Positions 33,990 to 43,535 are shown, counted from the first letter of the stretch. The stretch is DNA of 64,000 bases from DRPN01 sp964599235 (GCA_964599235.1 CAZRDX010000007.1:124001-188000); one strand, 5' to 3'. Made by a program: numbers and translations. The notes: a model not told the origin generated them from the sequence alone.

Positions 33990-34027
33990 AGAATCCTACG
34001 TAGGTTTCTACGTAGGATTCTACGTAG
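33990..34027. repeat. 12-bp tandem repeat of CTACGTAG palindromes forming a 14-bp hairpin
   Basis: CTACGTAG occurs three times at 33996, 34008 and 34020, exactly 12 bases apart. The first two copies lie inside a perfect inverted repeat (AGAATCCTACGTAG, loop GTTT, then its complement, 33990-34021). There is no T run after it, so it is not a standard terminator. It lies 70 bases after the last Mbx-like gene, between convergent genes. Confidence 0.8.
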
Positions 34028-34084
34028 TATAAACAATACATTCGATTGAGTATCAACCAATAATCAATACAGTAAACAAGGATT

Positions 34085-34124
34085 TTGGACATCACCTTGC
34101 AACAAGTAATGTCCAAGCCCTTTT
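34085..34124 (+). terminator. Probable terminator of the Mrp/Mbx-like operon
   Basis: TTGGACAT (34085-34092) pairs with ATGTCCAA (34109-34116), and the inner CTTG/CAAG extends the stem with one mismatch and one bulge. A pyrimidine-rich GCCCTTTTCTG follows. The weak T run lowers the certainty. Confidence 0.55.
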
Positions 34125-34178
34125 CTGTTCATTGGCTGTCAGTTGTATACGAAGAGATTATCCCTGTCCTGTTCTCTC

Positions 34179-35360
34179 TCACTCCAATCCCAGAGCTTTC
34201 ATCATGATGTAAAAGATCCCGGTGTTGTCATGGATGCCGCTGAGGCTGCAGGCTCCGGGACCGAAAGCGAAGACCGGCACCATTACGGCGGTATGGTTGG
34301 TGGAGGTGTAGCGTGTGACGACACTGTCGGCCCGGATGCTGCCGCCGTTGATGGTGAGGCCACCCGTCTCATGGTCGGCGGTGATGATGACGAGGGTATG
34401 GCCGTCGTGTGCTGCGAACTCGAGGGCTTTGCCTATGGCGCGGTCGAAATCCAGCATCTCGGTCACGAGATAGGGGGTATGGTTGTTGTGTCCGGCCCAA
34501 TCGATCTGCGATCCTTCGACCATGAGGAAGAAGCCTTTCCTGTTGCGGCTAAGCATCTCGATGGCCAGTTCGGTGGCCTGAGGCAGGTAATCACCGCGGC
34601 CCAGGGCATAGGGCGGCAGATGGCCTTCGTCAACCAGGGCTGCAAGCTTGCGGTTGCGATCGGCATATTGCAGCGAATCGGGACGGGTGATCACCTGGTA
34701 ACCTTTGTGTTTCAGTTCGGACACCAGGTTGCGGCCGTCGCGGCGTTGGACGAACTCCTTCAGGCCGCCGCCTATGAAGAGGTCTATATCGGTATCCAGA
34801 AACTGGGCTGCGATCTCCTCGTACATGCTTCTCCGTGGCACATGGGCAATGAAACTGGCCGGAGTGGCATGCTCGATCTTACATGTGACCACCATTCCGG
34901 TGGCCAGTCCCTGTTCCGCAGCCTTTTCGAGGATGCTCCTGACCGGTCGGAGATCACTGTCCATGCCCAGCACGCCGTTGTTGGTCTTGTGGCCCGTGGC
35001 CAGAGCTGTGCCTCCGGCGGCCGAATCGGTGATGAGCGAGGAGGCCGACCAGGTCTCCGAGAAACCGCTCACCGGACAGTTGTTCAGCCACAGTCTTCCT
35101 CCGTTGGCCACCATCGCAGCATAGACATGGGCCACCCCCATCCCGTCACCAATCATCAGGATCACGTTCCGCACCTTCGTCCTGTCACAAGGTGCCGGCA
35201 CAACCAGCTGCGGCACCCCGTACGGCTGAGGATGCCGGTAAACCAGCGTATCCGTGTATTTCCCCGTAACTGTGGGATAGTTCCACTTCTGCTGCGCCGC
35301 AACAGGCAAAAGCAGCAGGAACATCAGCAGGAAACCAAACAAACGTCTCGTCGTTCTCAT
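34179..35360 (-). CDS. Secreted alkaline phosphatase
   Basis: About 393 residues from the ATG at 35360, which begins a signal peptide (MRTTRRLFGFLLMFLLLLPVAAQ); the frame upstream of it has no start that makes sense. The alkaline phosphatase superfamily features are the metal-binding MIGDGMG (69-75), the nucleophile Ser113 in TDSAAGGTALATG, EGSQIDWAGHNN, and the late metal site TADHETGGLT. It releases phosphate from monoesters in the periplasm. It faces the Mbx-like operon tail to tail and is divergent from the ribosome-hibernation gene. A TATTTTTG promoter element lies just upstream. Confidence 0.95.
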   Translation of the reverse strand: MRTTRRLFGFLLMFLLLLPVAAQQKWNYPTVTGKYTDTLVYRHPQPYGVPQLVVPAPCDRTKVRNVILMIGDGMGVAHVYAAMVANGGRLWLNNCPVSGFSETWSASSLITDSAAGGTALATGHKTNNGVLGMDSDLRPVRSILEKAAEQGLATGMVVTCKIEHATPASFIAHVPRRSMYEEIAAQFLDTDIDLFIGGGLKEFVQRRDGRNLVSELKHKGYQVITRPDSLQYADRNRKLAALVDEGHLPPYALGRGDYLPQATELAIEMLSRNRKGFFLMVEGSQIDWAGHNNHTPYLVTEMLDFDRAIGKALEFAAHDGHTLVIITADHETGGLTINGGSIRADSVVTRYTSTNHTAVMVPVFAFGPGACSLSGIHDNTGIFYIMMKALGLE

Positions 35361-35383
35361 CTTCTTTTTTTTCGGTTGAGAAA

Positions 35384-35391
35384 CAAAAATA
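35384..35391 (-). promoter_or_regulatory. -7 promoter element of the alkaline phosphatase gene
   Basis: The minus strand reads TATTTTTG, matching TAnnTTTG, 24 bases before the ATG. No clear -33 element was found at the normal spacing. Confidence 0.5.
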
Positions 35392-35512
35392 CACCTTTCC
35401 TGCTGAAATGAAAAAGTCCCTATGGCCCCCTTTCCTTTGTCTTCCTGACTTTCTGTCAGGAGCCATGGCGAGGGAACATTTTTTGCTGAACATTCCGTGT
35501 CGCGGAAATGGC

Positions 35513-35520
35513 TATCTTTG
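35513..35520 (+). promoter_or_regulatory. -7 promoter element of the ribosome-hibernation gene
   Basis: TATCTTTG followed by CCGCG lies 45 bases before the ATG at 35565 and resembles the menC and menI elements. Confidence 0.5.
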
Positions 35521-35564
35521 CCGCGTAAAACAATAAAAGTACATTCATTAACATTCACAACATC

Positions 35565-35900
35565 ATGGTAGAACTGATCATCAAGAATCTGAACGAAGTA
35601 GAAGAACCTTTTCATCCGGAAATCGAACGGCTTGCCCGGGAGAAGAGCAAATTCTTCAAAGAGCTTTTCAAAAAGTATGACAAGGACATGGTTCTGGAGG
35701 TGATCTTCGATCACTCTTCAGCCGTTTATAAGGTGACCGCCTCGCTTAACCTGAAGAGCAAGAAAGTGCTGGTGGTGGAGGAGGGAAAGGATGTGGTCGT
35801 GGCCACCACCAACGCCTTCAACGCTCTGAAAAAAGCCGTAAAGAAGCAGTATGAGCTGGAGAAAAAGGAATACGAGTACAAGCGTAAGAACAGAAAATGA
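35565..35900 (+). CDS. Short ribosome hibernation/sigma-54-modulation family protein (HPF/RaiA-like)
   Basis: A 111-residue basic protein. The stretch YKVTASLNLKSKKVLVVEEG followed by DVVVATTNAFNALKKAVKKQ matches the beta-alpha end of the HPF/RaiA fold, in which the protein binds the 30S decoding centre and silences ribosomes under stress. It lacks the long C-terminal dimerisation domain of the long HPF form, and its tail is very lysine/glutamate rich. A terminator with a TTCG loop follows 20 bases after its stop, so it is a single-gene unit. Confidence 0.75.
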   Translation: MVELIIKNLNEVEEPFHPEIERLAREKSKFFKELFKKYDKDMVLEVIFDHSSAVYKVTASLNLKSKKVLVVEEGKDVVVATTNAFNALKKAVKKQYELEKKEYEYKRKNRK

Positions 35901-35919
35901 GTTCCGTCACCGGAAAAAG

Positions 35920-35946
35920 GAAGGAGGCCCTTCGGGGCCTTTTTTA
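35920..35946 (+). terminator. Rho-independent terminator with UUCG tetraloop
   Basis: AGGCCC, loop TTCG, GGGCCT and then a run of T residues, directly after the ribosome-hibernation gene. Confidence 0.9.
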
Positions 35947-35990
35947 TTTGCCGCGAAACTGATATCTTTCGGTAAAAAGCCACCGTCCGC

Positions 35991-36545
35991 ATGAAACAGA
36001 GTTCACGTTACCTGATCATTGCCCTGGCCACCTTCCTGGCGGGGTATCTTTTTTTGAGACTGGCCTACTATGATACGGGCCAGATGCCTTTCGTCCAGGA
36101 ACTGGTTCTTATCATCCTCGGGACCATTGTGACCATGGCCATCACCGCCGCCCTGCTGAACAAACAGAGCGAGGTGGAACTGGAAAAGGAACAAAGGGTC
36201 AAGGTGTTCGACATCAAATCCGACCTTTATCTCAACCTGATCAATTTCATCGAAAAGATCATCCTCAAGGGAGAGATCAACCACAACGACCTGATCTCGC
36301 TGGAGTTCCTCACACACAAGATCTCCATTATTGCCAGCAAGGAGGTTCTGTACGAATATTCCAAGTTCATCGACATTGTCAAGAAGGTGTCGCGGGAGGC
36401 GGAGATCACCCCTCTGGAGTCGGACGAGCTGTCGCTGAGTCTGGCACGGCTGTGCGGCAAGATACGTTACGATCTGATCATGGACGAAGACGAAAAACGG
36501 GAGGCCATCGCGGGACTGATCGAGGACAACATCGAGAAGATCTGA
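35991..36545 (+). CDS. Conserved-looking small membrane protein, function unknown
   Basis: A 184-residue protein with two N-terminal hydrophobic helices (LIIALATFLAGYLFLRLAYY and VQELVLIILGTIVTMAITAALL), then a ~120-residue charged, helical cytoplasmic region (KVFDIKSDLYLNLINFIEKI and similar). I recognise no named domain. A TATCTTTC box at 35963-35970, one base off the promoter consensus, lies ahead of it. Position before the S9 peptidase gene (41-base gap) may mean shared transcription. It could be a membrane-tethered coiled-coil or sensor-like protein, but there is nothing firm. Confidence 0.7.
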   Translation: MKQSSRYLIIALATFLAGYLFLRLAYYDTGQMPFVQELVLIILGTIVTMAITAALLNKQSEVELEKEQRVKVFDIKSDLYLNLINFIEKIILKGEINHNDLISLEFLTHKISIIASKEVLYEYSKFIDIVKKVSREAEITPLESDELSLSLARLCGKIRYDLIMDEDEKREAIAGLIEDNIEKI

Positions 36546-36586
36546 ACCTATTACAGGCCTGCAGGCCCACGTAAAACCAACCAAAA

Positions 36587-38725
36587 ATGATCACTGCCAT
36601 GATGAAGCGAGCTAGTCTTTTCTTGCTCCTGGTGTTCCTGCCGGGGTTTCTGTTCCCTGCGCGGGGTGCCGGGGAAGGGTCTTTCACGATGGCGCAGGTG
36701 CTTTCTTTTCCTTTCCCCACGGATGTGGCGACGGCTGCCCGTGCGCCGCGGGGTGTCTGGAGCATCCGTCTCCGGGGTGTCCGCAATCTGTATGTCACGG
36801 AGGCTCCCGGCTTTACGCTGCGTCAGCTCACGCATTATGACGAGGATGACGGTCAGGAGTTCAGTAGTGTGCAGCTCTCAGCCGACGGCCGGTGGGTGGT
36901 GTATGTGCGGGGAGGTGAACCGGACGGCAACTGGGACGAGGAGCTGCCGGTGAACCCCCGTCATTTTCCCGACCCGCCGCAGGTGGGCATCTGGAGCATC
37001 CCTTTTGAGGGGGGCACGCCGGTGCTGCTGGGCGAGGGCACCTCGCCGGTCATCTCGCCGGCGGGTGACAGTGTCGTTTTTCTGCGGGACGGTCAGCTGT
37101 GGGGCGTACCTGTCGACGGTCATGCCCCGGCACGGCAGCTCACCCGTCTGCGGGGCATCAACGACTCGCCCCGCTGGAGCCCCGACGGACGGCATATCGC
37201 TTTCCGTTCGGTACGCGGCGACCATGCCTTCATCGGTATCTTCTCCGGCGAGAAAGAGCCGGTGGTCTGGCTCGACCCGGCCTTCTGCTACGATCTCTCC
37301 CCACGCTGGAGCCCCGACGGACGGCGTGTGGCCTTCATCCGTATCGACGGCGAGGGGGGTGAGCCCGACTCGATCCTCTCCCCCGCCCCCGTACCGTGGC
37401 GCATCATCACGGCCGATATTGTCACGGGCGAGGGACGGGAGGTATGGCGTGCCCCGGCCACGCCCCAGGGCTCCTACCCCACCACCCACGGCCGCACCAA
37501 CCTGCACTGGGCCCATGGCCGCATCGTCTTTCTCTCCTACCACGACGGCTGGCCCCATCTCTACTCCGTACCCGAGGAGGGCGGCAAAGCCCTTCTCCTC
37601 ACGCCGGGATCTTTCATGGCCGAATACATCTCCATGAGCAGCGACGGGCGTGAGCTTTACTTTGCCTGCAACACCGGCCCCGACAGCCTCGACCTGGAAC
37701 GGCGCCACATCGCCCGTGTGCCGGTAGACCGGCCGGCCATGGAGGTGATCACCCCCGGCACCGGCCTGGAATGGAAACCGTTCCGTCTGGGTGAGAGCCG
37801 CTGGCTCCTCTACGTCAGTGCCACCGCCCGGCGTCCTCCCGTGATGGCGGTGATGGACCTGAAGAAAAAGAAAGAGCAGCTCCTGACCCGCGATCTTATC
37901 CCGCAGGATTTTCCGGAGAAAGAGCTGGTCGTCCCCACGGCGGTCTCCTTCCGTGCCTCCGACGGCGTGACGGTGCATGCCGATCTGTTCATGCCGCAGG
38001 ACGGCAGGAAAAAGCATCCCGCGGTCATTTTTGTCCACGGGGGGCCTCCGCGTCAGATGCTGCTGGGATGGCACTACTCCTCGTATTATTCCAATGCCTA
38101 TGCCGTGAACCAGTACCTGGTGAGCCGCGGCTTCGTGGTGCTCTCGGTGAACTACCGTCTGGGCATCGGATATGGCTGGGCGTTCCATCATCCCCGTCAT
38201 GCGGGGCCCAAGGGGGCCAGCGAGTACCGCGACATCGAGGCGGCGGGGCGCTGGCTAGCCGCTCAACCTTTTGTGGACGCCCGGCACATCGGTATCTACG
38301 GCGGCTCGTACGGGGGTTACCTCACCGCCCTGGCGCTGGCCCGCAACAGCGATCTTTTCGCCGCCGGAGTGGATATCTCAGGCGTACACGACCGCAGCAT
38401 AGGCCGGTGGAAGAACTACCTTTTCCCCGAGAGCTACCAGAAGGCCCCCGATGCCGAGGAGGCAGCCCGCACCACCTGGACCTCTTCCCCCACCGCTTCG
38501 ATGGTGGGATGGCGTTCGCCCGTGCTGGTGATCCATGCCGATGACGACCGCAATGTACCTTTTTCCCAGTCGACCGATCTGGTACAACGGCTCATCCGTT
38601 ACGGCATCCCGCACGAGACCCTTGTCATCCCCGACGACACCCACCATTTTCTGCTGCACCGCAACCAGCTGCGCGTCGACGAGGCCACCGCCGACTTCCT
38701 GATCAGGCATTTGAAGACCCAATGA
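36587..38725 (+). CDS. S9-family prolyl oligopeptidase-like exopeptidase, secreted
   Basis: A 712-residue serine peptidase with a signal peptide (FLLLVFLPGFLFPARG). Residues ~40-440 form a WD40-like (PD40) propeller with repeats such as DSPRWSPDGRHIAFRS and LSPRWSPDGRRVAFIR. The C-terminal alpha/beta hydrolase has HGGPP, the nucleophile Ser574 in GGSYGGY, Asp654 in HADDDRNVP, and a His in DTHHF near residue 687. Such enzymes trim short peptides in the periplasm or outside the cell. Several ATGs are possible (36587, 36599, 36602); ATGATGAAG at 36599-36602 is the most usual signal-peptide start. Confidence 0.92.
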   Translation: MITAMMKRASLFLLLVFLPGFLFPARGAGEGSFTMAQVLSFPFPTDVATAARAPRGVWSIRLRGVRNLYVTEAPGFTLRQLTHYDEDDGQEFSSVQLSADGRWVVYVRGGEPDGNWDEELPVNPRHFPDPPQVGIWSIPFEGGTPVLLGEGTSPVISPAGDSVVFLRDGQLWGVPVDGHAPARQLTRLRGINDSPRWSPDGRHIAFRSVRGDHAFIGIFSGEKEPVVWLDPAFCYDLSPRWSPDGRRVAFIRIDGEGGEPDSILSPAPVPWRIITADIVTGEGREVWRAPATPQGSYPTTHGRTNLHWAHGRIVFLSYHDGWPHLYSVPEEGGKALLLTPGSFMAEYISMSSDGRELYFACNTGPDSLDLERRHIARVPVDRPAMEVITPGTGLEWKPFRLGESRWLLYVSATARRPPVMAVMDLKKKKEQLLTRDLIPQDFPEKELVVPTAVSFRASDGVTVHADLFMPQDGRKKHPAVIFVHGGPPRQMLLGWHYSSYYSNAYAVNQYLVSRGFVVLSVNYRLGIGYGWAFHHPRHAGPKGASEYRDIEAAGRWLAAQPFVDARHIGIYGGSYGGYLTALALARNSDLFAAGVDISGVHDRSIGRWKNYLFPESYQKAPDAEEAARTTWTSSPTASMVGWRSPVLVIHADDDRNVPFSQSTDLVQRLIRYGIPHETLVIPDDTHHFLLHRNQLRVDEATADFLIRHLKTQ

Positions 38726-38759
38726 GCACGGCCCCTGCAGCATGCTCCATAACCACAAA

Positions 38760-38789
38760 AAGAAAGGACAGCCGCGGCTGTCCTTTCTT
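38760..38789. terminator. Bidirectional terminator between the S9 peptidase and susD genes
   Basis: AAGAAAGGACAGCC and its exact complement form a continuous palindrome with A residues before and T residues after, placed between facing stop codons. Confidence 0.85.
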
Positions 38790-38812
38790 CGTTCCTGTAA
38801 TGCCTGTCTCTT

Positions 38813-40174
38813 TCAGATAGCAGGATCAGGCGGACAATTGGGGTTGTTGTTACGCTCGTCGTAAGGATAGGGATAATAGTTCCTGTTCCTTTCGCTGAGG
38901 ATGTCTTTGTCAGGGCTGGGGGTAAAGGAGCTGTGGATCCTGCGACTGTCCTCGAGACGCTGACCGCTCATGAAGAGCTCTATGCAGCGCTGGATGTAGA
39001 TCTCATCGAGGACAGCCTGTTGGTTGGTGGCATCGCCGCCCCAGGGCCCCAGCCCGGCATTCACGCCGAAGACATCGTCGGTCTTGGTACGCACCAGGTC
39101 GATCTGCTGCACGGCCTGGATAAGATGTCCCATCCGGGCATGCGCCTCCGCCTTGACAAGGAGCATCTCACCGGGGAGGTAGACGGGGATCTTCGAGTCG
39201 GGTGTCCCCCAGAAACCCAAAAGGTTATGAACTTCGAAACCACCGAACTCCGGCAGGGCATATTCATGCACCGTGGTATCCATATAGAAGGTAAGCCTTC
39301 CGTCGCCATCTTCCAGCACATACTCCTCATAACCGTTGCCGTTGTCAACCATGATGCCGAAGTTATGACGAGGTTTGGTATCGGGCTCGCCATCCACTGC
39401 AAAGACATAGACAGGGTTCTTGTTCTCGCTGGCATCGTACCACCATTGCGACATCGAGGTAAGGTCCACCTGGTCGGCAAAACCGATGGCCTGATCGTAG
39501 TTGCCCAGGTAAAGGCTGTAGCGTGCGAGATAGGCCAGGATGGAGTTGTACAGGTCGATGGTAGGGATCACTTTGTTCTGGAACTCTTCCGAGACGGGGT
39601 CCTGTTGGATGAGGTGGAGTGCTTCCTGGAGGAGGCTGACCGCCTCGGTAAGGTTAGCCTGTCGGTCGCTGAATTCCACGTCGACGCCGTTCATCAGGGG
39701 CGCCTGCTCGAAGTCCATCACCAGGTAGCCCAGGGTGAGGGCCTTCATGAAACGTGCGAGGGCGGCGATGCCGCTTTTGGTGCCGGCGGGCATCTCGACC
39801 GCATCGACGCTGGCGATGATGTTCTCGGCCATGCCCTTGTCGCGCAACAGGCGGCTCCACAGACGCGAGACCCCGGCGTTCTCGCCACTGAGGGCGGTAC
39901 CGCCGTAAGTGAGTTCCATGGGCGTCACATAGGTACTCGAGACACCGAACTCACGCGTCGTGATCCCCGGCACCTCGACGATAGGGGAAAGTGTGGAAGT
40001 GGTGAAATGCTGTACCAGACCAATGCTGGCCGCCATCAGACCGTCCTTGTCCCGGAAGATCTGATCATCGCTCGGCGCATTGATGTTCTGGAAGTCTTTC
40101 TCACAGGAGGTCAGCAACACCCCTGCCAGAAAAACGATCGAAGTAATTCGTATGATCTTTTTCATCTTTTTCAT
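38813..40174 (-). CDS. SusD/RagB-family surface lipoprotein
   Basis: A 453-residue lipoprotein (signal ending LLTSC, followed by EKDF as in many SusD proteins). The region LPGEMLLVKAEAHARMGHLIQAVQQIDLVRTK is the conserved C-terminal helix pair, and the ending YPYPYDERNNNPN is typical of SusD C-termini. SusD proteins cap the SusC channel and bind the substrate. It lies 21 bases downstream of the SusC gene, the standard SusCD order. No enzyme genes accompany this pair, so its substrate is not predictable; the next gene beyond the terminator is a peptidase on the opposite strand. Confidence 0.93.
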   Translation of the reverse strand: MKKMKKIIRITSIVFLAGVLLTSCEKDFQNINAPSDDQIFRDKDGLMAASIGLVQHFTTSTLSPIVEVPGITTREFGVSSTYVTPMELTYGGTALSGENAGVSRLWSRLLRDKGMAENIIASVDAVEMPAGTKSGIAALARFMKALTLGYLVMDFEQAPLMNGVDVEFSDRQANLTEAVSLLQEALHLIQQDPVSEEFQNKVIPTIDLYNSILAYLARYSLYLGNYDQAIGFADQVDLTSMSQWWYDASENKNPVYVFAVDGEPDTKPRHNFGIMVDNGNGYEEYVLEDGDGRLTFYMDTTVHEYALPEFGGFEVHNLLGFWGTPDSKIPVYLPGEMLLVKAEAHARMGHLIQAVQQIDLVRTKTDDVFGVNAGLGPWGGDATNQQAVLDEIYIQRCIELFMSGQRLEDSRRIHSSFTPSPDKDILSERNRNYYPYPYDERNNNPNCPPDPAI

Positions 40175-40195
40175 GGTTTTTTAGTAGGGGTTTGA

Positions 40196-43100
40196 TCAAA
40201 AATGAGCCGTTACGCCGAACCTGTAGACACGCGGGATGGGCACGTTGGCCATGTCCTGTCCCCGCACACCGTTGCTCTGGCCTTCGGTATTGACCTCTGG
40301 ATCGAAACCGTAGTAGTTGTCCCACGAGACAAGGTTGGTCCCGCTGAGTGTGAACTTCAGGTCATCGATCCAGGAGGTCTTGAGCTTGAGGTCATAACTG
40401 AGTGAGAGCTCACGCAATTTGACGAACGATCCGTCCTCGATGAATGATTCGTAGATGAAGAACTTGGGGAAGGAGCTTCCTTTGGGGATCTCGCCACGCA
40501 GTTCTTTGGCCGTGGCCTCGCCGCCGGGGAAGAGATCGAACATTCGTTTGTCCCAGCTCATCACATTGTAACCCTGCACCATATCGATCTTGACGAAGAG
40601 AGTAAAAGCCTTGTAACGGAACTGATTGGATAGGGAGCCGATCCATTTGGGATTGGGATCGCCGATGATCTTCTTGAGGTTGATCCCGGTAGGTTGTCCG
40701 GTAACGGGGTCGTAGTCCTGGACGGCCACGGGGATGGTCTCTCCGTCGGGGAGGGTTTTCATCTCGTAGTGTCCTTTGGCGCGCTGGACGAATCCGTTCT
40801 CGTCAAGCAGGAGTGTGCCGTCGGGGTTACGTGCATAGAAATAACCGTAGAAGATACCCAGCGGCTGTCCCGACTGAGCGATGGAAGTGCCCCACATGCC
40901 CAGGTCGATCTTGCCACCCACGACATGGGTCACCTCGTTGTGGTTCTGGCTGAAGGTAGCGGTGATGTCCCAGGAGAAAGATTTTCCGGCCACCGGTTTG
41001 CCACGGAGCATCAGTTCCCAGCCCTGATTGGTCATGGTCCCTACGTTCTCATAACGGTTGCCGAATCCGGTGGAGGGAGCCAGGCTGCGCAGCAGGAGCA
41101 GATCTTCGATATCCTGCTTGTACCAGGAGAACTCGATACCGAGACGGTTGCTGAGAAGGCCCATGTCGAATCCGGCCTCCAGCTCGGTCTGTCTCTCCGG
41201 CCTCAGGTCGGAATTACCTGAGGTGGTCGGAGCCACCAGACCGGTCTGGCCGTTGATGGGGGCCAGATTGTAACTGGTATAGATGGAATAAGGTGCCAGA
41301 GCGGTGAGGTTACCGGCCTGTCCCCAGGAGAGCCGCAGCTTGAACAGATCAACGAAGGATCCCAGTGAATTCTTGAAGAAATCTTCCTCCGACATCAGGT
41401 AAGAGGCAGAGGCTTTGGGATAGAACTGGTTGCGTTCCTCTTTCCCAAAGGTGGAAGCACCATCGATACGACCTGCCAGTGTGAAGAACAGCTTCTCCCT
41501 GACACCGATGGTCTCCTGCAGGTAACCACCCCAGATGGAACGCTGCGTACGGTAATCCGAGCGGCCGGTCACCGTGCCGGCATCGGTCACCTTCGACACC
41601 GGACCCAGATGATTGGTTCGGATGGCAAAATACTGCGACTCATCATACTGGTAGGTATATCCCGCCCCGGTGACCGACTTGATGGAGGGAGAGATCTGCA
41701 CGGTGTAAGAAGCGCTCAGGTCGGAGTTGAGCATCGTGGTGTTCATGGTGGCTTTTTCCGAAACGCCATAAGGTTTGGTATTGAACCCCACGGGGATATA
41801 AAGCCTGCCGTCGTTGAAAGCATGGTCGTAACCCAGCACATAGTTGATGTTGAGCCCTTTGAGGGGGGTGATCTTCAGCTGCACATCACTGATAGAGCGT
41901 GTGTTGGTCCGGGGAGCTTCGATACGGTCGACCGCCTCGTAAGGGTTGGCCATCCAGCCGATGGAAGGATAGACACCGTCGACGGGGCGCGGATCTTTCA
42001 CGTTGTCGGCGAAGAGCAGACTGGTGATGGGCCCGTAGTTCTTGCCATTCGGCATCTCATGAGCGTTGTTCCGCGAGACCATCGTACCCACCGATACCGA
42101 CATCCATCGGGTGAGCGTCTGGTCGAGACGTACCCGGAAATTGTAGCGGCTGAAGTCGGTATTGCGAAGGATACCACCGTTGTAATATTGCGAACCGGAG
42201 ATTATGTATTTGGTGTTGCCCTGTCCTCCGGATACCGAGAGGTAGTTTTCCGTACCGTAGGCTTTGGTGAAGATGTAAGCCTGGTAGTTGTACCGTGTGG
42301 CGGGGATGGTCTGTGTGGGATTGTCGGGGTCCCACATCAGCTGGGCATCGTTCCACGGCAGATATTTGCGGATCTCGTTCATGTTGACACTCGAGGAGAA
42401 GGTGATACTGGGTTTGCCGCTTTGTCCTCTTTTGGTAAAGATCTGGACCACGCCGTTGCTGGCGCGCGAGCCATAGATGGCAGCGGCGGCCGCACCTTTG
42501 AGCACCTCGATATGGTCGATCTCGTTGGGATCGATGTCGACCAGGCGGTTCTGTGAATAACCTCCGAGGTTGATGAGCTGTGTTGAGTTGTTGTTGACGA
42601 TGACCCCGTCGATGATGTAGAGGGGGTCGGAGCTGCCGACGACGGTGCTGGCACCGCGCAGTCGTACGGAGACGCCGCCGGCGGGGTTGCCTGAATTGCG
42701 CATCACGAGCGCACCAGCCACATTGCCCTGCAGCGCCTGATCGATACTCAGATGACCGGCCTGGCCCAGATCCTCACGGTCAACCGTGGAGATGGAATTG
42801 CCCAGCTGGCTCTTCTTGGTGAAGCCGGAGACGCCGGTGACCACCACCTCATTGAGACGGGTGACATCGGTGGACAATGCCACATCCAGGGTTATCGTGG
42901 CAGCGCTGCCCAGCTCAACCTCTTTTTCTTCGGTCTTATACCCCACAGAGCTGAAGACCACCTTGTAGGTACCCGGCTGCAGCCTGAGGGTCAAGGTGTA
43001 ATGCCCGTTCATGTCGGTCGCCGTCCCCAGATTGGTGTTGGCGACCATCACCGTCACACCCGGGATAGGTTCTTCGTTACCCGCATCGGTCACGGTACCC

Positions 43101-43210
43101 TCCAGGGTGTACGTCACTCCTCCTGTGGTCTGCCCCGCAAGGGTCAAACTCACCCCCAGGAACAGCGACATCAGGAAAAGACTGATCTTACCAGTAAAAG
43201 TACTTTTCAT
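40196..43210 (-). CDS. SusC/RagA-family TonB-dependent outer-membrane transporter
   Basis: A 1004-residue protein. After the signal peptide (ending LTLAGQ) comes a carboxypeptidase D regulatory-like domain (YTLEGTVTDAGNEEPIPGVTV, residues ~34-115), then the plug with RLRGASTVVGSSDPLYIIDGV and IEVLKGAAAAAIYGSRASNGV, and a 22-stranded barrel ending in Phe (FGVTAHF). It imports the oligomer captured by SusD using energy from TonB-ExbBD. It is transcribed divergently from the GntR/FadR-type regulator 325 bases away, which is the natural candidate for its control. Confidence 0.95.
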   Translation of the reverse strand: MKSTFTGKISLFLMSLFLGVSLTLAGQTTGGVTYTLEGTVTDAGNEEPIPGVTVMVANTNLGTATDMNGHYTLTLRLQPGTYKVVFSSVGYKTEEKEVELGSAATITLDVALSTDVTRLNEVVVTGVSGFTKKSQLGNSISTVDREDLGQAGHLSIDQALQGNVAGALVMRNSGNPAGGVSVRLRGASTVVGSSDPLYIIDGVIVNNNSTQLINLGGYSQNRLVDIDPNEIDHIEVLKGAAAAAIYGSRASNGVVQIFTKRGQSGKPSITFSSSVNMNEIRKYLPWNDAQLMWDPDNPTQTIPATRYNYQAYIFTKAYGTENYLSVSGGQGNTKYIISGSQYYNGGILRNTDFSRYNFRVRLDQTLTRWMSVSVGTMVSRNNAHEMPNGKNYGPITSLLFADNVKDPRPVDGVYPSIGWMANPYEAVDRIEAPRTNTRSISDVQLKITPLKGLNINYVLGYDHAFNDGRLYIPVGFNTKPYGVSEKATMNTTMLNSDLSASYTVQISPSIKSVTGAGYTYQYDESQYFAIRTNHLGPVSKVTDAGTVTGRSDYRTQRSIWGGYLQETIGVREKLFFTLAGRIDGASTFGKEERNQFYPKASASYLMSEEDFFKNSLGSFVDLFKLRLSWGQAGNLTALAPYSIYTSYNLAPINGQTGLVAPTTSGNSDLRPERQTELEAGFDMGLLSNRLGIEFSWYKQDIEDLLLLRSLAPSTGFGNRYENVGTMTNQGWELMLRGKPVAGKSFSWDITATFSQNHNEVTHVVGGKIDLGMWGTSIAQSGQPLGIFYGYFYARNPDGTLLLDENGFVQRAKGHYEMKTLPDGETIPVAVQDYDPVTGQPTGINLKKIIGDPNPKWIGSLSNQFRYKAFTLFVKIDMVQGYNVMSWDKRMFDLFPGGEATAKELRGEIPKGSSFPKFFIYESFIEDGSFVKLRELSLSYDLKLKTSWIDDLKFTLSGTNLVSWDNYYGFDPEVNTEGQSNGVRGQDMANVPIPRVYRFGVTAHF

Positions 43211-43535
43211 GCCGTAGATCTTTTAATTAGGTTAATACAATAATAAAGGTGATGATATGTTGTCCGACCATGGCGGAAAGGTGCTTTGTACAGGATGGAA
43301 GGATAAAAGAAGGAAAGAATCCTGAAAATTCCAAATATTTATATGACATCTTACATAATATATATTACAAAAACCCTTTTCCAACGTCTTTTTTCCGAAA
43401 ATCGGGCCATTGTATCTTATCAGGTATCTTTCAATGCTTTACATTTTTTCATTCTTCGAGAGGCTCACTTTCAGAAAAATGTTTACCTTTGTGTTAGGAC
43501 CGATCTCTCAACATGTCATACCAATTACCCAACCT
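43211..43535. other. Divergent intergenic region between susC and the GntR-type regulator
   Basis: 325 bases without a gene. It is AT-rich, notably 43330-43380. On the minus strand a TATTATTG (43245-43238), one base off TAnnTTTG, lies 28 bases before the susC ATG. On the plus strand TACCTTTG (43484-43491) serves the regulator. Operator sites for the regulator are expected here, but I found no clear inverted repeat of the GntR type. Confidence 0.5.
43484..43491 (+). promoter_or_regulatory. -7 promoter element of the GntR-type regulator
   Basis: TACCTTTG matches TAnnTTTG and lies 45 bases before the ATG at 43536. Confidence 0.5.

Noticed and set aside
33996..34027. CRISPR-like short repeats
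   Set aside because: The unit is 12 bp with no unique spacers and only three copies, so it is a hairpin or palindrome array, not a CRISPR array.
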